DNA from: Flavobacteriales bacterium
GTDB taxonomy: Bacteria > Bacteroidota > Bacteroidia > Flavobacteriales_C > GCA-002722245
Assembly (NCBI GenBank): GCA_023251095.1
Contig: JAHEZL010000002.1
Coordinates: 124,001-188,000, forward strand
DNA: 64,000 nucleotides
Direction of reading: 5' to 3'
Shown here: in pieces, positions 52,601 through 60,340 of the stretch
Layout: each line of letters begins with the position of its first letter
Position numbering within the stretch: the first letter of the stretch is position 1
The notes under the pieces: model-generated
Database searches by the model: none
The model's input: only the letters and a program-made list of their open reading frames with translations
What the model was told of the DNA's origin: nothing
Position numbers and translations under genes: made by a program

Positions 52601-55600
52601 GGAAAAGCCAATGCCAATGCTGCTGGTGGAACTACTCCTTACGCTTATGTTTGGGACGATGCAGCAGTAAGCACAATCGCAAATGTCACTGGTTTGGTGC
52701 CTGGAAAATATCACGTTACAGTAACCGATGCCAATGGATGTACAAGCATTGATTCTGTAACCATAACAGAACCTTCTTTATTGACTTCGCAAATTGTTGA
52801 TTCTACAACAGTAAATTGTAATTGTGTGGGATTGGCTACAATAAGAGGAAGCGGGGGAACTTTGCCATACACTTTCCTATGGAATGATCCTGCTGCACAA
52901 ACCGATTCCACAGCAACTGCGCTATGTGCCGGAATATATACTGGTTCTGTTATTGACGCCAATGGTTGTATCGCTGCATCCCCTGTTCATATTGTTGATA
53001 TTTCAGGTTTCTCGGCATCAATTACCTCTACTACTAATTTAAAATGTAATGCGGTTTGTATAGGAAGTGCTTCAATTACTGCTGTGGGAGGAACATTACC
53101 TTATTCTTATTCATGGAACGATCCAGCATCTCAAACTACTGCAACAGCTAGTAATTTATGTGCAGGAAATTTAACCGGTATTGTGACTGATCAGGCAGGT
53201 TGTACATTTGTTTTGCCAACCACTATCACCGAACCTGGTGCGATTGTGATTTCTGTGGTTACCACTGACGTGAGCTGTTCTGGACTTTGCGACGGTCAAT
53301 TATTGGCTACTGTTAGCGGAGGAACCGGATCAACTTATACCTATTCATGGAATGATCCATTGAATCAAAACACTTTGTTGGCGGATAGTTTATGTCCTGC
53401 TACTTACACTTTAACAGTTAATGATTCTGTGGGCTGTGTTAAAACATCCACCAGAGCTATATCAGAGCCATTGCCTTTGATTGCATTTATTTCTTCTGCA
53501 TCAAATGTTAGCTGTAATGGAAATTGCAATGGAGCAATTAATGCTATTGGTGTGGCAGGAACAGCGCCATATACTTACTTATGGAATACCGCACAGACTA
53601 CTAAAAACATTAGCGGACTTTGTCCGAATACCTATACTTTAACTGTTACGGATGCTCATGGTTGTGTTGACGACTCGGCTCAGGTAATTACTGAACCGCC
53701 GGTATTGAATGCCTTTTTGGTAGACAGCACAAAAATTACATGTAATGGATTATGTAATGGTATCGCCACCGTCGGTGCTAACGGAGGAACAAGTCCTTAT
53801 GCATATTCATGGTATGATTTCCCGGGTGGTCAAAACACTGCAGTTGCCAATAACTTATGTGCTCAAACCTACCACGCAAAAATTACGGATGCCAATGGTT
53901 GTTTGGATACCACTCAGGTGAATTTTGTTCCACCGGCTGCGCTGAGTTTAACTTTAATATCTAAAACTGCTGCAAAATGTAATGGCGATTGTAATGGTAC
54001 TGCTGTGGTTTTGGGATCGGGAGGCACGGGTCCACTCACTTATTCATGGGTTGCCGGGCAAACCGGTACGAATCCAACCACCTTATGTGCGGGCAATAAT
54101 ACTGTTACTGTAACAGATTCTAATAATTGTCCTAAAACACTCGTTGTTGCAATCGCTGAACCTGCCTTGAAAGTAAAAGTTCTGGTCATTGATACTGTAC
54201 ACTTATTGTGCGCGAGTATTTGTGATGGTACAGCAACCGCTGCTGCAAGCGGAGGGAATGCGGGAGGATACACTTATCAATGGAATGATCCATCGGCTCA
54301 AACAACAACGAAGGCTACAGGATTGTGTGCCGGACCTCTTCAAATTAAAGTCACCGATACCAAAGGGTGTAAAGATTCGGCTATTGTGGATATTAATAAG
54401 ACCAATGCTTTTAGCGTAACTATCGTTCCAACTAATATTTTATGTCATGGTGATTGCAATGGTGCTGTTAAAGCAGTGACTAATGGAGGTGTTGGATCTT
54501 CTAGTGTTGCATGGATTGGTCCGGGAATTACGGTAGTGAATAAATCATTGAAAACGGTGAAAAACTTATGTACAGGAAATTATATTGTAACTGCCATTGA
54601 TCAATCTTCAACAGGTTGCCCTCAAACAAAAAATCAATTCCTGAGTGACCCTCCTTTGTTGACTCCGGGCATTGGTTCCGACAGCACCAATATTTTATGT
54701 AGTGGAACTTGTACAGGAACAGCTACAGCAGTAGGTATTGGCGGAACACCGGGTTATACTTTTAAATGGAATGATCCTGCCGCACAAACAACAGCTAAAG
54801 CGGTTGGCTTGTGTGCCGGTCAGCACAAAGTGGATGTAACCGATGCCAATGGTTGCGTGAAACCTGCTTACGTGAATTTAACGCAGCCTTCCGCTATAGT
54901 AAGAATGAATACTACTACTGCGGCTTTATGTACCAATACGAATGAAGGAACAATTGATGAAACTGTTGCAGGTGGCGTTACTCCTTATACTTATTCATGG
55001 ACGGGTCCAAGTGGTTTCACTTCATTGATTCAAGATCCTTCGAGTTTGTATCCGGGGAAATATTATCTGACGATAAAAGATAAAAACCTTTGTATCAAAA
55101 AAGATACTGCCACTGTTGCCGCCGTTACTTTTATTGATGCCAACGCAGGAAATGACACTACTATTTGTAATCAGGATACAGTTACTTTGAATGGTACAGG
55201 TGGACTCGCTTTCTCATGGAGTACAGGTGTTACCACGCCTTCCATTACTGTTGTGCCGTCGGGCACCAAATCATATTATTTAACAGTGACCAGCGCGGGC
55301 TGTATCGATAAAGACACCGTTACCATTACTGTAAATCCTAAACCAACAGCCGACATCTCCATGGCAAAAGACATTATATTGGAGGGAAGTTCTCAGATTT
55401 TATTTGGTAGCGGAGCCGGTATCGGCGGAACTTATGATTGGTTACCCCCGCTGAGTTTGAATGACCCAACCTTACAAAATCCAACAGCTACGCCGTTTAA
55501 AAACACTATTTATTATTTAACAGTAACTACTGCCGACGGCTGTACCGATTCGGCATCAGTATTACTGAAAGTAGCCAAAGGCATTGTTTTCCCTGATGGA

Positions 55601-55843
55601 ATCACACCTAACGGTGATGGTAGAAATGATACCTGGGTGATTGATTTAATTGATCAGTTTCCTCAGTGTAAAGTAGAAATTTTTAACCGTTGGGGACAAC
55701 AGGTTTTCCAGTCGTCGGGCTACACTAAAAACTGGGACGGATTATTTAACCATATCCCTTTACCGGTTGGAACGTATTACTATGTAATTGATTTGGGTCC
55801 GGGCATGCAAAAATATACCGGTCCGATAACCTTAATGAGATAA
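46637..55843 (+). CDS. giant SprB-repeat adhesin with T9SS type B C-terminal domain
   Basis: A 3068-aa cell-surface protein. A signal peptide (about residues 1-24) is followed by the SprB-type start RYWVGNGGNWSDPAHWS. From about residue 180 to 2830 there are about 34 SprB repeats (hand count), averaging 78 residues, each with C-x-G-x-C-x-G, SGGTAPYTY-W, LCAGTY and TDANGC landmarks. Two Ig/PKD-like domains (about 2833-2980) precede an 85-residue gliding-motility C-terminal domain (TPNGDGRNDTW ... VGTYYYVIDLG), the type B T9SS signal. SprB proteins are mobile adhesins propelled along gliding cells. The stop overlaps the porP/sprF start by one base, so they are translationally coupled. An AGGAGA lies 11 bases before the ATG. 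Confidence 0.93.
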   Translation: MLRKKFKIAAFFIAFLFSFSGLQAARYWVGNGGNWSDPAHWSKTSGGSGGASLPTESDAVIFDGNSFSQSNQSIIIDRNVAVAGMDWLKVTNHPRLAGAAQFQLTLYGPVFFPQNLTNDFEGKVLFVFATPSSPESNFYDNDFKGVVEGKYDPENIVLKKIKKAAGNQVLSAITDFTVTYNDADCGCNGWIKVATITGGTAPFTYSYTPAQVGGYSGEPSDSIYNLCPQTYGVRIRDTDGHQRLEFQNIAGPPTGPFSIVFDPVVNNTCFQSCDGQIPMSQATGGYYPYTYLWNDPAAQTDSIGDNLCAGIYTVTATDNAGCVQSFTDTITEPTLLVASILSQTNVDCGGRSTGAATGTASGGTAPYTYRWYDAGGTMAAAKAGLAAGTYHVEVTDANGCLDTATVIITEPTPVVISANTDQNIVCNGVCIGQVSYTGSGGTGALSYSWYDIVGTPTTTPVSSLCAGTYNVEITDANGCKDTATTSVTSPGALVATIIAHTDVLCRGLCNGDATVSAAGGVAPYTYDWYNLFAQTTTVGTGMCAGASNVEVTDANGCKDTATIVITQPATTLFASIVSQTDNVCFGDCLGDAVVRSSGGTGAHTYNWYDTPGLETDTFASNLCANTYHVEVTDGNGCLDTTSVSITAPSAVGANFIDSIPLNCSGDCNGSLTIAGFGGTAGYTYLWQAPIAGQTTTVVSSLCAATYNVDVTDALGCTGTSTYTLSAPSALTAAMATQSNVSCNGLCDGQLIAGPSGGTAPYAYNWYTNAGSAAISVSSLCIGTYSVEVTDANGCIDSVDATITQPAVLVASIASSTNLVCGAVCNGDATAAAAGGTAAYTYNWYDAAGQTTIKAVNLCGGTYNVEVSDANGCKDTAQVLIAAPVAVVATITTSNNVSCFGACDGNAIALGTGGVAPISYSWYDAPGTPAVANVSNLCPGTYNVEVSDLSGCKDTVAIAVTQPFALVLNAGVPTNPSCNGQCTGVATVAPIGGTAPYTYNWYDAAGQTTATASNLCAGTYNVEVTDANGCLDTLTFVITEPATPLDITLVSSTQATCNGICDGTATVLASGGTAGYTYSWYDMVGLPTAAAQNAMCFGTFHAEATDVNGCKDTVAVVITAPVVVVADITDSTNLTCNGICIGDATVAAVGGTLPYTYDWTTAGNQSTAIATNLCSQMHQVTVTDASGCIDIDSVNITQPTPVLGTIIDSTNISCNSLCDGDATVDGSGGNGPYTYVWYDVAGTPATVLVNALCVGTYHAEITDASGCLDTVSVNIVEPTGLTASISKVDITCNGLCDGTMTALPTSGGTAPYSYNWYDAGGQSTISISGLCAVTANVEVTDANGCLDTAAATIVEPTDLTSSVSASSTPTCVGICNGSATASPAGGTAPYNYNWYTSGNQITPNAVNMCSAIHYVEITDANGCLDTLTVPIIAPVVVVATITDSTVTACSSVCIGTATVSASGGAIPYTYDWFTAGNQNTTVATNLCVGINQIRVIDNNGCVDTASVLIGISSTPLVVTVVDSTGVLCFGDCNGDATILATDGTAPYIYDWYTAGNQNGITATVLCSGIHSVSVTDANGCIDTASVVIIAPTQISLNLSANNPVCNGDNNGTISSVPSGGTAPYTHHWSNGSVANVLVNLGPGTYIDTVSDANGCFVIDSVILIDPVVVQANAVATSVSCPGMANAIAYSIPSGGTGPFSFLWSTGSVNDSITGLATGVYSVTVTDSVGCSDVSSVTVTAPAALALSVSHNDAVCICNGDATVTVGGGTAPYAYLWNDLSSQTVANAINLCAGVYRVRVTDSLGCKDSIPVSVLNTSTLTGNVVDSIPATCFTSCDGSGMVAASLGQAPYTYLWNDVAATPNDTATNLCAGNYIVKVTDANSCIYNINVTITSPPAVNGISSVIMPLCFGDCNGTATLVPSGGSGGPYTHSWDTGSSNDSIFNLCAATYNDTITDAASCTGIVAVVVSQPTLLTLAPTKTNITCNGAGNGKANANAAGGTTPYAYVWDDAAVSTIANVTGLVPGKYHVTVTDANGCTSIDSVTITEPSLLTSQIVDSTTVNCNCVGLATIRGSGGTLPYTFLWNDPAAQTDSTATALCAGIYTGSVIDANGCIAASPVHIVDISGFSASITSTTNLKCNAVCIGSASITAVGGTLPYSYSWNDPASQTTATASNLCAGNLTGIVTDQAGCTFVLPTTITEPGAIVISVVTTDVSCSGLCDGQLLATVSGGTGSTYTYSWNDPLNQNTLLADSLCPATYTLTVNDSVGCVKTSTRAISEPLPLIAFISSASNVSCNGNCNGAINAIGVAGTAPYTYLWNTAQTTKNISGLCPNTYTLTVTDAHGCVDDSAQVITEPPVLNAFLVDSTKITCNGLCNGIATVGANGGTSPYAYSWYDFPGGQNTAVANNLCAQTYHAKITDANGCLDTTQVNFVPPAALSLTLISKTAAKCNGDCNGTAVVLGSGGTGPLTYSWVAGQTGTNPTTLCAGNNTVTVTDSNNCPKTLVVAIAEPALKVKVLVIDTVHLLCASICDGTATAAASGGNAGGYTYQWNDPSAQTTTKATGLCAGPLQIKVTDTKGCKDSAIVDINKTNAFSVTIVPTNILCHGDCNGAVKAVTNGGVGSSSVAWIGPGITVVNKSLKTVKNLCTGNYIVTAIDQSSTGCPQTKNQFLSDPPLLTPGIGSDSTNILCSGTCTGTATAVGIGGTPGYTFKWNDPAAQTTAKAVGLCAGQHKVDVTDANGCVKPAYVNLTQPSAIVRMNTTTAALCTNTNEGTIDETVAGGVTPYTYSWTGPSGFTSLIQDPSSLYPGKYYLTIKDKNLCIKKDTATVAAVTFIDANAGNDTTICNQDTVTLNGTGGLAFSWSTGVTTPSITVVPSGTKSYYLTVTSAGCIDKDTVTITVNPKPTADISMAKDIILEGSSQILFGSGAGIGGTYDWLPPLSLNDPTLQNPTATPFKNTIYYLTVTTADGCTDSASVLLKVAKGIVFPDGITPNGDGRNDTWVIDLIDQFPQCKVEIFNRWGQQVFQSSGYTKNWDGLFNHIPLPVGTYYYVIDLGPGMQKYTGPITLMR
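47180..55100 (+). repeat. tandem coding repeats of the SprB adhesin
   Basis: About 34 degenerate units of roughly 235 bp in tandem. Recurrent DNA phrases include gttgaagttactgatgccaatggttg and ggtggaacagctccatatac variants. Most units encode four cysteines; units 3, 19, 20, 24 and 34 lack cysteines two and three together, and unit 1 lacks the last one. Near-identical units could recombine and change repeat number. Confidence 0.85.
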
Positions 55844-57045
55844 TGAAGCATCTAATTAAAATATCAGCGATTGTATTGTTGCTCTTCTCCACAGCAAGGG
55901 CACAGCAGCTTCCGTTGTATTCACAATACATGATGAATCGCTTTATTGTCAATCCGGCTGTGGCGGGAACCGAAGATTATTTTACGGTTGCTACCAACAA
56001 CAGATATCAATGGGCAGGAATTACCGATGCTCCAAGAACTCATATCTTAAGTGTGCAAGGACCTCATGCTACAAAAAACATAGGATTTGGAGGAGCAATT
56101 TTTTCTGATGTTACCGGCCCGACTTCCCGTACAGGAGCTTATTTTACTTATGCTTATCATTTTAATCTTACACGCAGCAGCAAATTGTCGCTGGGCTTGT
56201 CGGGAGGCTTACTTCAGTTTAAAGTGGACGGTACTCAAATCACTTTGAAAGACGCGGGAGATTTTGTGATCACCAATTCGGTACAATCGGTGTTGATTCC
56301 CGATTTCGGATTTGGTGCTTATTGGTATACCGACAAATCTTATGTAGGAATTTCGGTGCCGCAATTCATTCAAAATAAAATTGAGTTTTTTAATACCACA
56401 ACGATGTCGTTGAGTCGCCTGACCTCGCATTATTTTATCAATGCCGGTCATAGATTTCAGGTGAGCAATGATTTTGAAGTGGAGCCTTCCGTATTGTTGA
56501 AATGGGCCTATCCAACCATTCCTCAGATTGATTTCGGCGCTAAAGTAATTTATCAGGAGTTTTTATGGGTCGGCGCGGCTTACAGAACTCAGGATGCTTT
56601 TTCTTTTATGTTGGGTTATAAAACTAAAAACGATAAATTATTGTTTGGCTATTCTTATGATCAGCCGCTCAGCAGTATCAGCAAGTACAGTTTCGGAACA
56701 CATGAAATTATGGTGGCTGCAAGATTTGCTAATGCAAGATCGCACAGAAGATATAGCAAAGCGGAAGACGGTAAAATAGATGTTGCCGAATCGGAATTAA
56801 TAGAAGACAAAAGCACAAAAACCACAGTATCATCTGATGCAGAAATTGCGCGTCAGAAAAAAATCTCTGAGCTCAATCAAAAGGATAAAGCGCTGCGAAA
56901 TAAAGTGCGTAATTTAAGAGAGCAAGCGGAGGCTTTGGGCTTAAATCCTGCTGATGCGCAGTTTGAATATTCAAAAGAATACAATGCTGCCATCAGTGAA
57001 ATCAAGAATGTTTATCTAGAAAAGCAAAATCTGGAGAATCAATAA
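55843..57045 (+). CDS. PorP/SprF-family T9SS outer-membrane protein
   Basis: A 400-aa protein of the PorP/SprF family, which helps type B T9SS cargo reach or stay on the surface. A signal peptide (about 1-20, ending ARAQ) is followed by the family start QLPLYSQYMMNRFIVNPAVAGTEDYF and beta-barrel-like strands with alternating hydrophobic residues to about 310. The last about 70 residues (IARQKKISELNQKDKALRNKVRNL; landmark) are a predicted coiled coil, an addition to the basic fold. It overlaps the giant adhesin stop by one base. SprF is required for SprB export in Flavobacterium johnsoniae; the same pairing is inferred here. Confidence 0.92.
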   Translation: MKHLIKISAIVLLLFSTARAQQLPLYSQYMMNRFIVNPAVAGTEDYFTVATNNRYQWAGITDAPRTHILSVQGPHATKNIGFGGAIFSDVTGPTSRTGAYFTYAYHFNLTRSSKLSLGLSGGLLQFKVDGTQITLKDAGDFVITNSVQSVLIPDFGFGAYWYTDKSYVGISVPQFIQNKIEFFNTTTMSLSRLTSHYFINAGHRFQVSNDFEVEPSVLLKWAYPTIPQIDFGAKVIYQEFLWVGAAYRTQDAFSFMLGYKTKNDKLLFGYSYDQPLSSISKYSFGTHEIMVAARFANARSHRRYSKAEDGKIDVAESELIEDKSTKTTVSSDAEIARQKKISELNQKDKALRNKVRNLREQAEALGLNPADAQFEYSKEYNAAISEIKNVYLEKQNLENQ

Positions 57046-57046
57046 T

Positions 57047-57200
57047 CTTCATTGCGAAATTTTTGTACTCAAAAATGAAGCAACCTCATAATGCGTTTAA
57101 TTTCAAATTAGTTAATCATAATGAGGTTGAAGACCGAAACTTCGTTTCTCCTCTTAATATCAAATGTCGTGAGTACACTCCTCGCAATGACGAGCACGGG
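57047..57200. repeat. palindromic intergenic element with CATTGCGA / GAAGCAA ends
   Basis: The 156 bases between convergent genes hold two outward-related ends: CATTGCGA...GTACTCA...GAAGCAACCTCAT at the left and, inverted, AATGAGGTTGAAG...GAGTAC...CTCGCAATGACG at the right. AACCTCAT and ATGAGGTT form an inner stem. The left 42 bases recur, inverted and with five or six changes, at about 60424-60465. It probably forms a bidirectional hairpin or terminator and belongs to a dispersed repeat family. Confidence 0.65.
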
Positions 57201-57201
57201 T

Positions 57202-57873
57202 TTAATTCTTTCCTTCCGGTCTGAATGGAAATGCCCACGAAGTCAACGGTCCGATTTTTCTCGTTTGAATCCACACTTTTCCTTCTCCCGTGAAACGGCA
57301 AACCAAACCTTCTCCTGAAAAGAAGAGCGATTTATATCCGCCGAAACGCGTTACCGAATAAGATAAATTTCCTGTGAAGGCCACGATGTTTCCGGTGTCT
57401 ACCACATAGGAATCTTTTACATCAATTTCAATCACACCGCCAAAGCTGTTGAACCACAAATCACCTTGTCCGGTGCACTGCGCTAAAAATAATCCTGCGC
57501 CACTAAAAAAACCTTTGAATCCCTGCCATTTTGAATTCACTGTTACCGAAGGAGCAGAAGCAACAAAAGCCGAACTCTGCAAATACAAAGTTTCTGAGCC
57601 GTTCATCGGATAATGAATCAAATCGCCGGGTGCAGAAGGTGCGATTTTAATTTCAGCATCACCGTTTTCTGCTGTGAAATCATTAATGAAAATAGATTCT
57701 CCGGTGAATAATCTTCCCAAACCACCTTTCATTTTGGTTTTCATTTTGAGGTTGGTGTCCATCGTTGCCATGGCAGAGGCTTCTACTTTTAAAGTTTTGC
57801 CTGACGGGATTTTTACTGTGAGCAAAGCGAAATCCGGTTTGCCGTCGATATGATGTTCGAAAGTATTTTCCAT
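57202..57873 (-). CDS. AIM24/TIGR00266-family protein, copy 3 of the operon
   Basis: A 223-aa protein of the AIM24 (TIGR00266) family, a triple beta-prism-like fold without known enzyme activity. Landmarks: GLGRLFTGESIFINDFTAE, APGDLIHYPMNG, GFKGFFSGAGLFLAQCTGQGDLWFNSFGG, DSYVVDTGNIVAFTGNLSY and FFSGEGLVCRFTGEGKVWIQT. It is the third of three tandem paralogs, 2 bases after the previous one. No signal peptide is present. The yeast relative Aim24 is a mitochondrial inner-membrane protein; bacterial roles are not established. Confidence 0.88.
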   Translation of the reverse strand: MENTFEHHIDGKPDFALLTVKIPSGKTLKVEASAMATMDTNLKMKTKMKGGLGRLFTGESIFINDFTAENGDAEIKIAPSAPGDLIHYPMNGSETLYLQSSAFVASAPSVTVNSKWQGFKGFFSGAGLFLAQCTGQGDLWFNSFGGVIEIDVKDSYVVDTGNIVAFTGNLSYSVTRFGGYKSLFFSGEGLVCRFTGEGKVWIQTRKIGPLTSWAFPFRPEGKN

Positions 57874-57875
57874 TT

Positions 57876-58553
57876 TTATCTTGGTGTTAAACTAGGGGTT
57901 AGGGCTGATCCGAAAGCATTTTCATTGTGCGACTGGCACCATACGGTGCCTTTTCCTTTGAAGCGGCAAATCAATCCCTCTCCTCCGAAATAGGAATTGA
58001 TCCAGCTGGATCCTGCTGTGCCTATGCTGAAATTTAAAGTCTCCTGAAAAGCAACAATATGCCCTGTGTCTACTACATATTCTCCATCCACATGAATAGG
58101 ATAAATGGCACCGAAGGAATTTAAGATCACTGTTCCTTTTCCCGAAACACCCAGCCAGAATGCACTTTCGCCTGAGAACAAAGATTTAAATCCCTGCCAG
58201 TTGAACTCCACATTTACATCGTGTGCCGATCCAACATAAGAACCCGCCTGAACAATTAATTTGTCGCCGTTCAATTCATAGGTAAACATATCGCCGGGAA
58301 GAGTTGATCCCAACCATACTGTTCCGCCTTGCGCACCTGCGGTAAAGTGATTCATGAAAAAGCTTTCACCTGACACCATTCTTTTAATGGCTTTCATGAT
58401 GCCGCGTGAATTTTTTTTATGCGTTGTAGTTTCAACGTGTAAATTATCGCTCATCGCTATCATCGCTCCCGACTCTGCGGTAAGCACTTCGTTGGGTTGC
58501 AGAGTCACTTTTGCAGCGGCTGCACCCGGACCTTTTTCTATTTTAACTTCCAT
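57876..58553 (-). CDS. AIM24/TIGR00266-family protein, copy 2 of the operon
   Basis: A 225-aa AIM24-family protein. Landmarks: VSGESFFMNHFTAGAQGGTV, STLPGDMFTYELNG, GFKSLFSGESAFWLGVSGKG, DGEYVVDTGHIVAFQETLNF and YFGGEGLICRFKGKGTVWCQ. The same three-fold pattern of G-E-x-(F/L) hairpins occurs in all three neighbours, which therefore arose by tandem duplication, although they have diverged well beyond recent copies. It differs from copy 3 in a basic loop after residue 40 (ETTTHKKNSRG). Function unknown. Confidence 0.88.
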   Translation of the reverse strand: MEVKIEKGPGAAAAKVTLQPNEVLTAESGAMIAMSDNLHVETTTHKKNSRGIMKAIKRMVSGESFFMNHFTAGAQGGTVWLGSTLPGDMFTYELNGDKLIVQAGSYVGSAHDVNVEFNWQGFKSLFSGESAFWLGVSGKGTVILNSFGAIYPIHVDGEYVVDTGHIVAFQETLNFSIGTAGSSWINSYFGGEGLICRFKGKGTVWCQSHNENAFGSALTPSLTPR

Positions 58554-58562
58554 AAAATCTTT

Positions 58563-59222
58563 TTAAAAATAACGGTTCAACCATGATGTTAATCCACTCA
58601 CACTGCGTGATTGAATGATGATTTTTCCTTTTCCTTCCACCCGTGTTACCAATCCTTCGCCACCAAAAAAGCTGGAAAAAATCCCACCCGACAATTGTGT
58701 TTTTAATTTCATTTGAGGTTCGTAACCCACCAAATGGCTTGAATCCACTATGTATTCACCGTCGATTTCTTTTTCTATCAAAGCGCCGTAAGCACCAAAA
58801 ATTACTTTTCCGGTTCCCGATACTTGTAGTTTAAATAAACCTTCGCCTCCGATGAAAGAGCTGATACCGGCCCATTTCACGCCCAATTTAATTCCTGGTG
58901 TTGAGGCAACATAAGCACCGCCTTCCAAACAATACGACTGATCATTCAACTCCAAAACTTTCATGTCGCCCGGAGTTGGTTGCGTTAATGTTAAGCGCTG
59001 ATCCGCCGAACTGTTGTTGGTGAAATGATTCACGAAAAAACTTTCTCCGCCCACGTATTTTTTTACCAAGCCGCCAATGATCCCGCCATTTGGTTTCGCT
59101 ACAATAGTGATTCCTGCTGCCATACTCGCCATTGCATCTGCTTCGGCGATGATGGTTTCACCGGGTTGTAAATCAACGTTTACATAAGCGAAGGCAGGTT
59201 TTCCTGTGATGTTTATTTCCAT
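58563..59222 (-). CDS. AIM24/TIGR00266-family protein, copy 1 of the operon
   Basis: A 219-aa AIM24-family protein, first of the three tandem paralogs and 2 bases after the M48 protease stop. Landmarks: YVGGESFFVNHFTNNSSAD, TQPTPGDMKVLELND, GISSFIGGEGLFKLQVSGTG, GEYIVDSSHLVGYEPQMKL and SFFGGEGLVTRVEGKGKIII. The three copies could form a heterotrimer, as the fold itself is a three-part prism; this is speculation. No signal peptide, so a cytoplasmic or membrane-associated location is expected. Confidence 0.88.
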   Translation of the reverse strand: MEINITGKPAFAYVNVDLQPGETIIAEADAMASMAAGITIVAKPNGGIIGGLVKKYVGGESFFVNHFTNNSSADQRLTLTQPTPGDMKVLELNDQSYCLEGGAYVASTPGIKLGVKWAGISSFIGGEGLFKLQVSGTGKVIFGAYGALIEKEIDGEYIVDSSHLVGYEPQMKLKTQLSGGIFSSFFGGEGLVTRVEGKGKIIIQSRSVSGLTSWLNRYF

Positions 59223-59224
59223 TT

Positions 59225-60340
59225 TTATTCTTTGTCTAAATCGGTTTTCAATCGTTTCTTAAATGTATCAAAAGAATTTTTAAAGACACTAAACTTTGTT
59301 TTAATGCCTTTTGTTTTTGAAGTGAGGTTCTCGATTCTTTCCTGTGTTGCGGGATGTGTGCTGAGAATTTCAGTAATTTTTTCAGTGTCTTTTGCTTCGG
59401 GATGTTCCTTCTGCAATTTTTTAAAAAAGCTGATCATTCCTGAAGGATTGATGTCGGCTTTCAATAAATATTCTAATCCTTTTTCATCTGCTTCGGTTTC
59501 ATATTCTCGGCTGTACATCAATGATGATAAGCTTCCTCCGGCTTGTGCCAGTGTTCCGAAAAGAGCTGATGCATCACCCACTACAGCCGATAACACCACG
59601 AAAATCCCAAGGTTAGAAACCAATCCGCGGATATGATGGCGCTCCGTAACGTGTGAAATTTCATGTCCCAAAACACCACACAATTCTTCCCACGATGAAG
59701 ATTTAGCAATCAATCCCGAATGAATAACGATGTTCCCTCCAGGCAATGCAAAAGCATTTAAAGTAGGATCTTCAATGATGAAAAATTTAAAATGAAAGGA
59801 AGTATCACCTACTGCTTTCACCAGTGGCTGCATGGTTTTGGTGAGTTCGGCAATGAGCAAAGAATCTTCAACTATTTTATGTCCGAGCGTAACCTGATCA
59901 AACAATTGATCTCCTACTTCTCTTTCCCATTGTGGTGGAACCTGATTGGCTACTGCGCGCACCATTTGTGATCGGAAGAGAAATAAACAGAGAATTATCA
60001 AAATGAAAAATCCGGCGATGCCTGCAAAAACCGACCAATTGAAAACTCTTTTTTTATTCACGTCTTTCACACTTTTTTTCGCGTGATCGTGGTAATGTAA
60101 ATTAGGATCTTTCAGTATTTTTTTATCGGTGGTGTAAAAAGTAATATCGGGAAAACGCGGATGTTTAAAGTAAATCAAACGATCGGAAGCACCTCCTAAA
60201 CTGATCTCGAGATCATAAATCGGAAAGCGGATTTTTTCAGTTTCGAGATTGAAAATAACATCACTTAATCCCACTTCAACTTCAATTCCTTTGCGTCCGC
60301 CTTCAAAACGGTTGGATATAGCAACTCCTTGGTAAATCAT
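59225..60340 (-). CDS. M48-family zinc metallopeptidase
   Basis: A 371-aa membrane-anchored M48 (Ste24/HtpX-like) protease. The first about 90 residues form a beta-rich cytoplasmic domain (FEGGRKGIEVEVGLSDVIF), then one transmembrane helix (about 98-120), then the protease domain. The zinc motif is GHEISH in VLGHEISHVTERHH, the third ligand Glu lies in YETEADEKGLEYL, and LSTHPATQERIENL closes the domain. It leads an apparent operon with three AIM24-family genes, each only 2-9 bases apart, which suggests a joint role in membrane protein quality control or processing. Confidence 0.9.
   Translation of the reverse strand: MIYQGVAISNRFEGGRKGIEVEVGLSDVIFNLETEKIRFPIYDLEISLGGASDRLIYFKHPRFPDITFYTTDKKILKDPNLHYHDHAKKSVKDVNKKRVFNWSVFAGIAGFFILIILCLFLFRSQMVRAVANQVPPQWEREVGDQLFDQVTLGHKIVEDSLLIAELTKTMQPLVKAVGDTSFHFKFFIIEDPTLNAFALPGGNIVIHSGLIAKSSSWEELCGVLGHEISHVTERHHIRGLVSNLGIFVVLSAVVGDASALFGTLAQAGGSLSSLMYSREYETEADEKGLEYLLKADINPSGMISFFKKLQKEHPEAKDTEKITEILSTHPATQERIENLTSKTKGIKTKFSVFKNSFDTFKKRLKTDLDKE

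Noticed and set aside
47180-55100. Possible CRISPR-like array because of regular repeats
   Set aside because: The repeats are coding, about 235 bp each, degenerate and in frame with SprB units; there are no short identical repeats with unique spacers.
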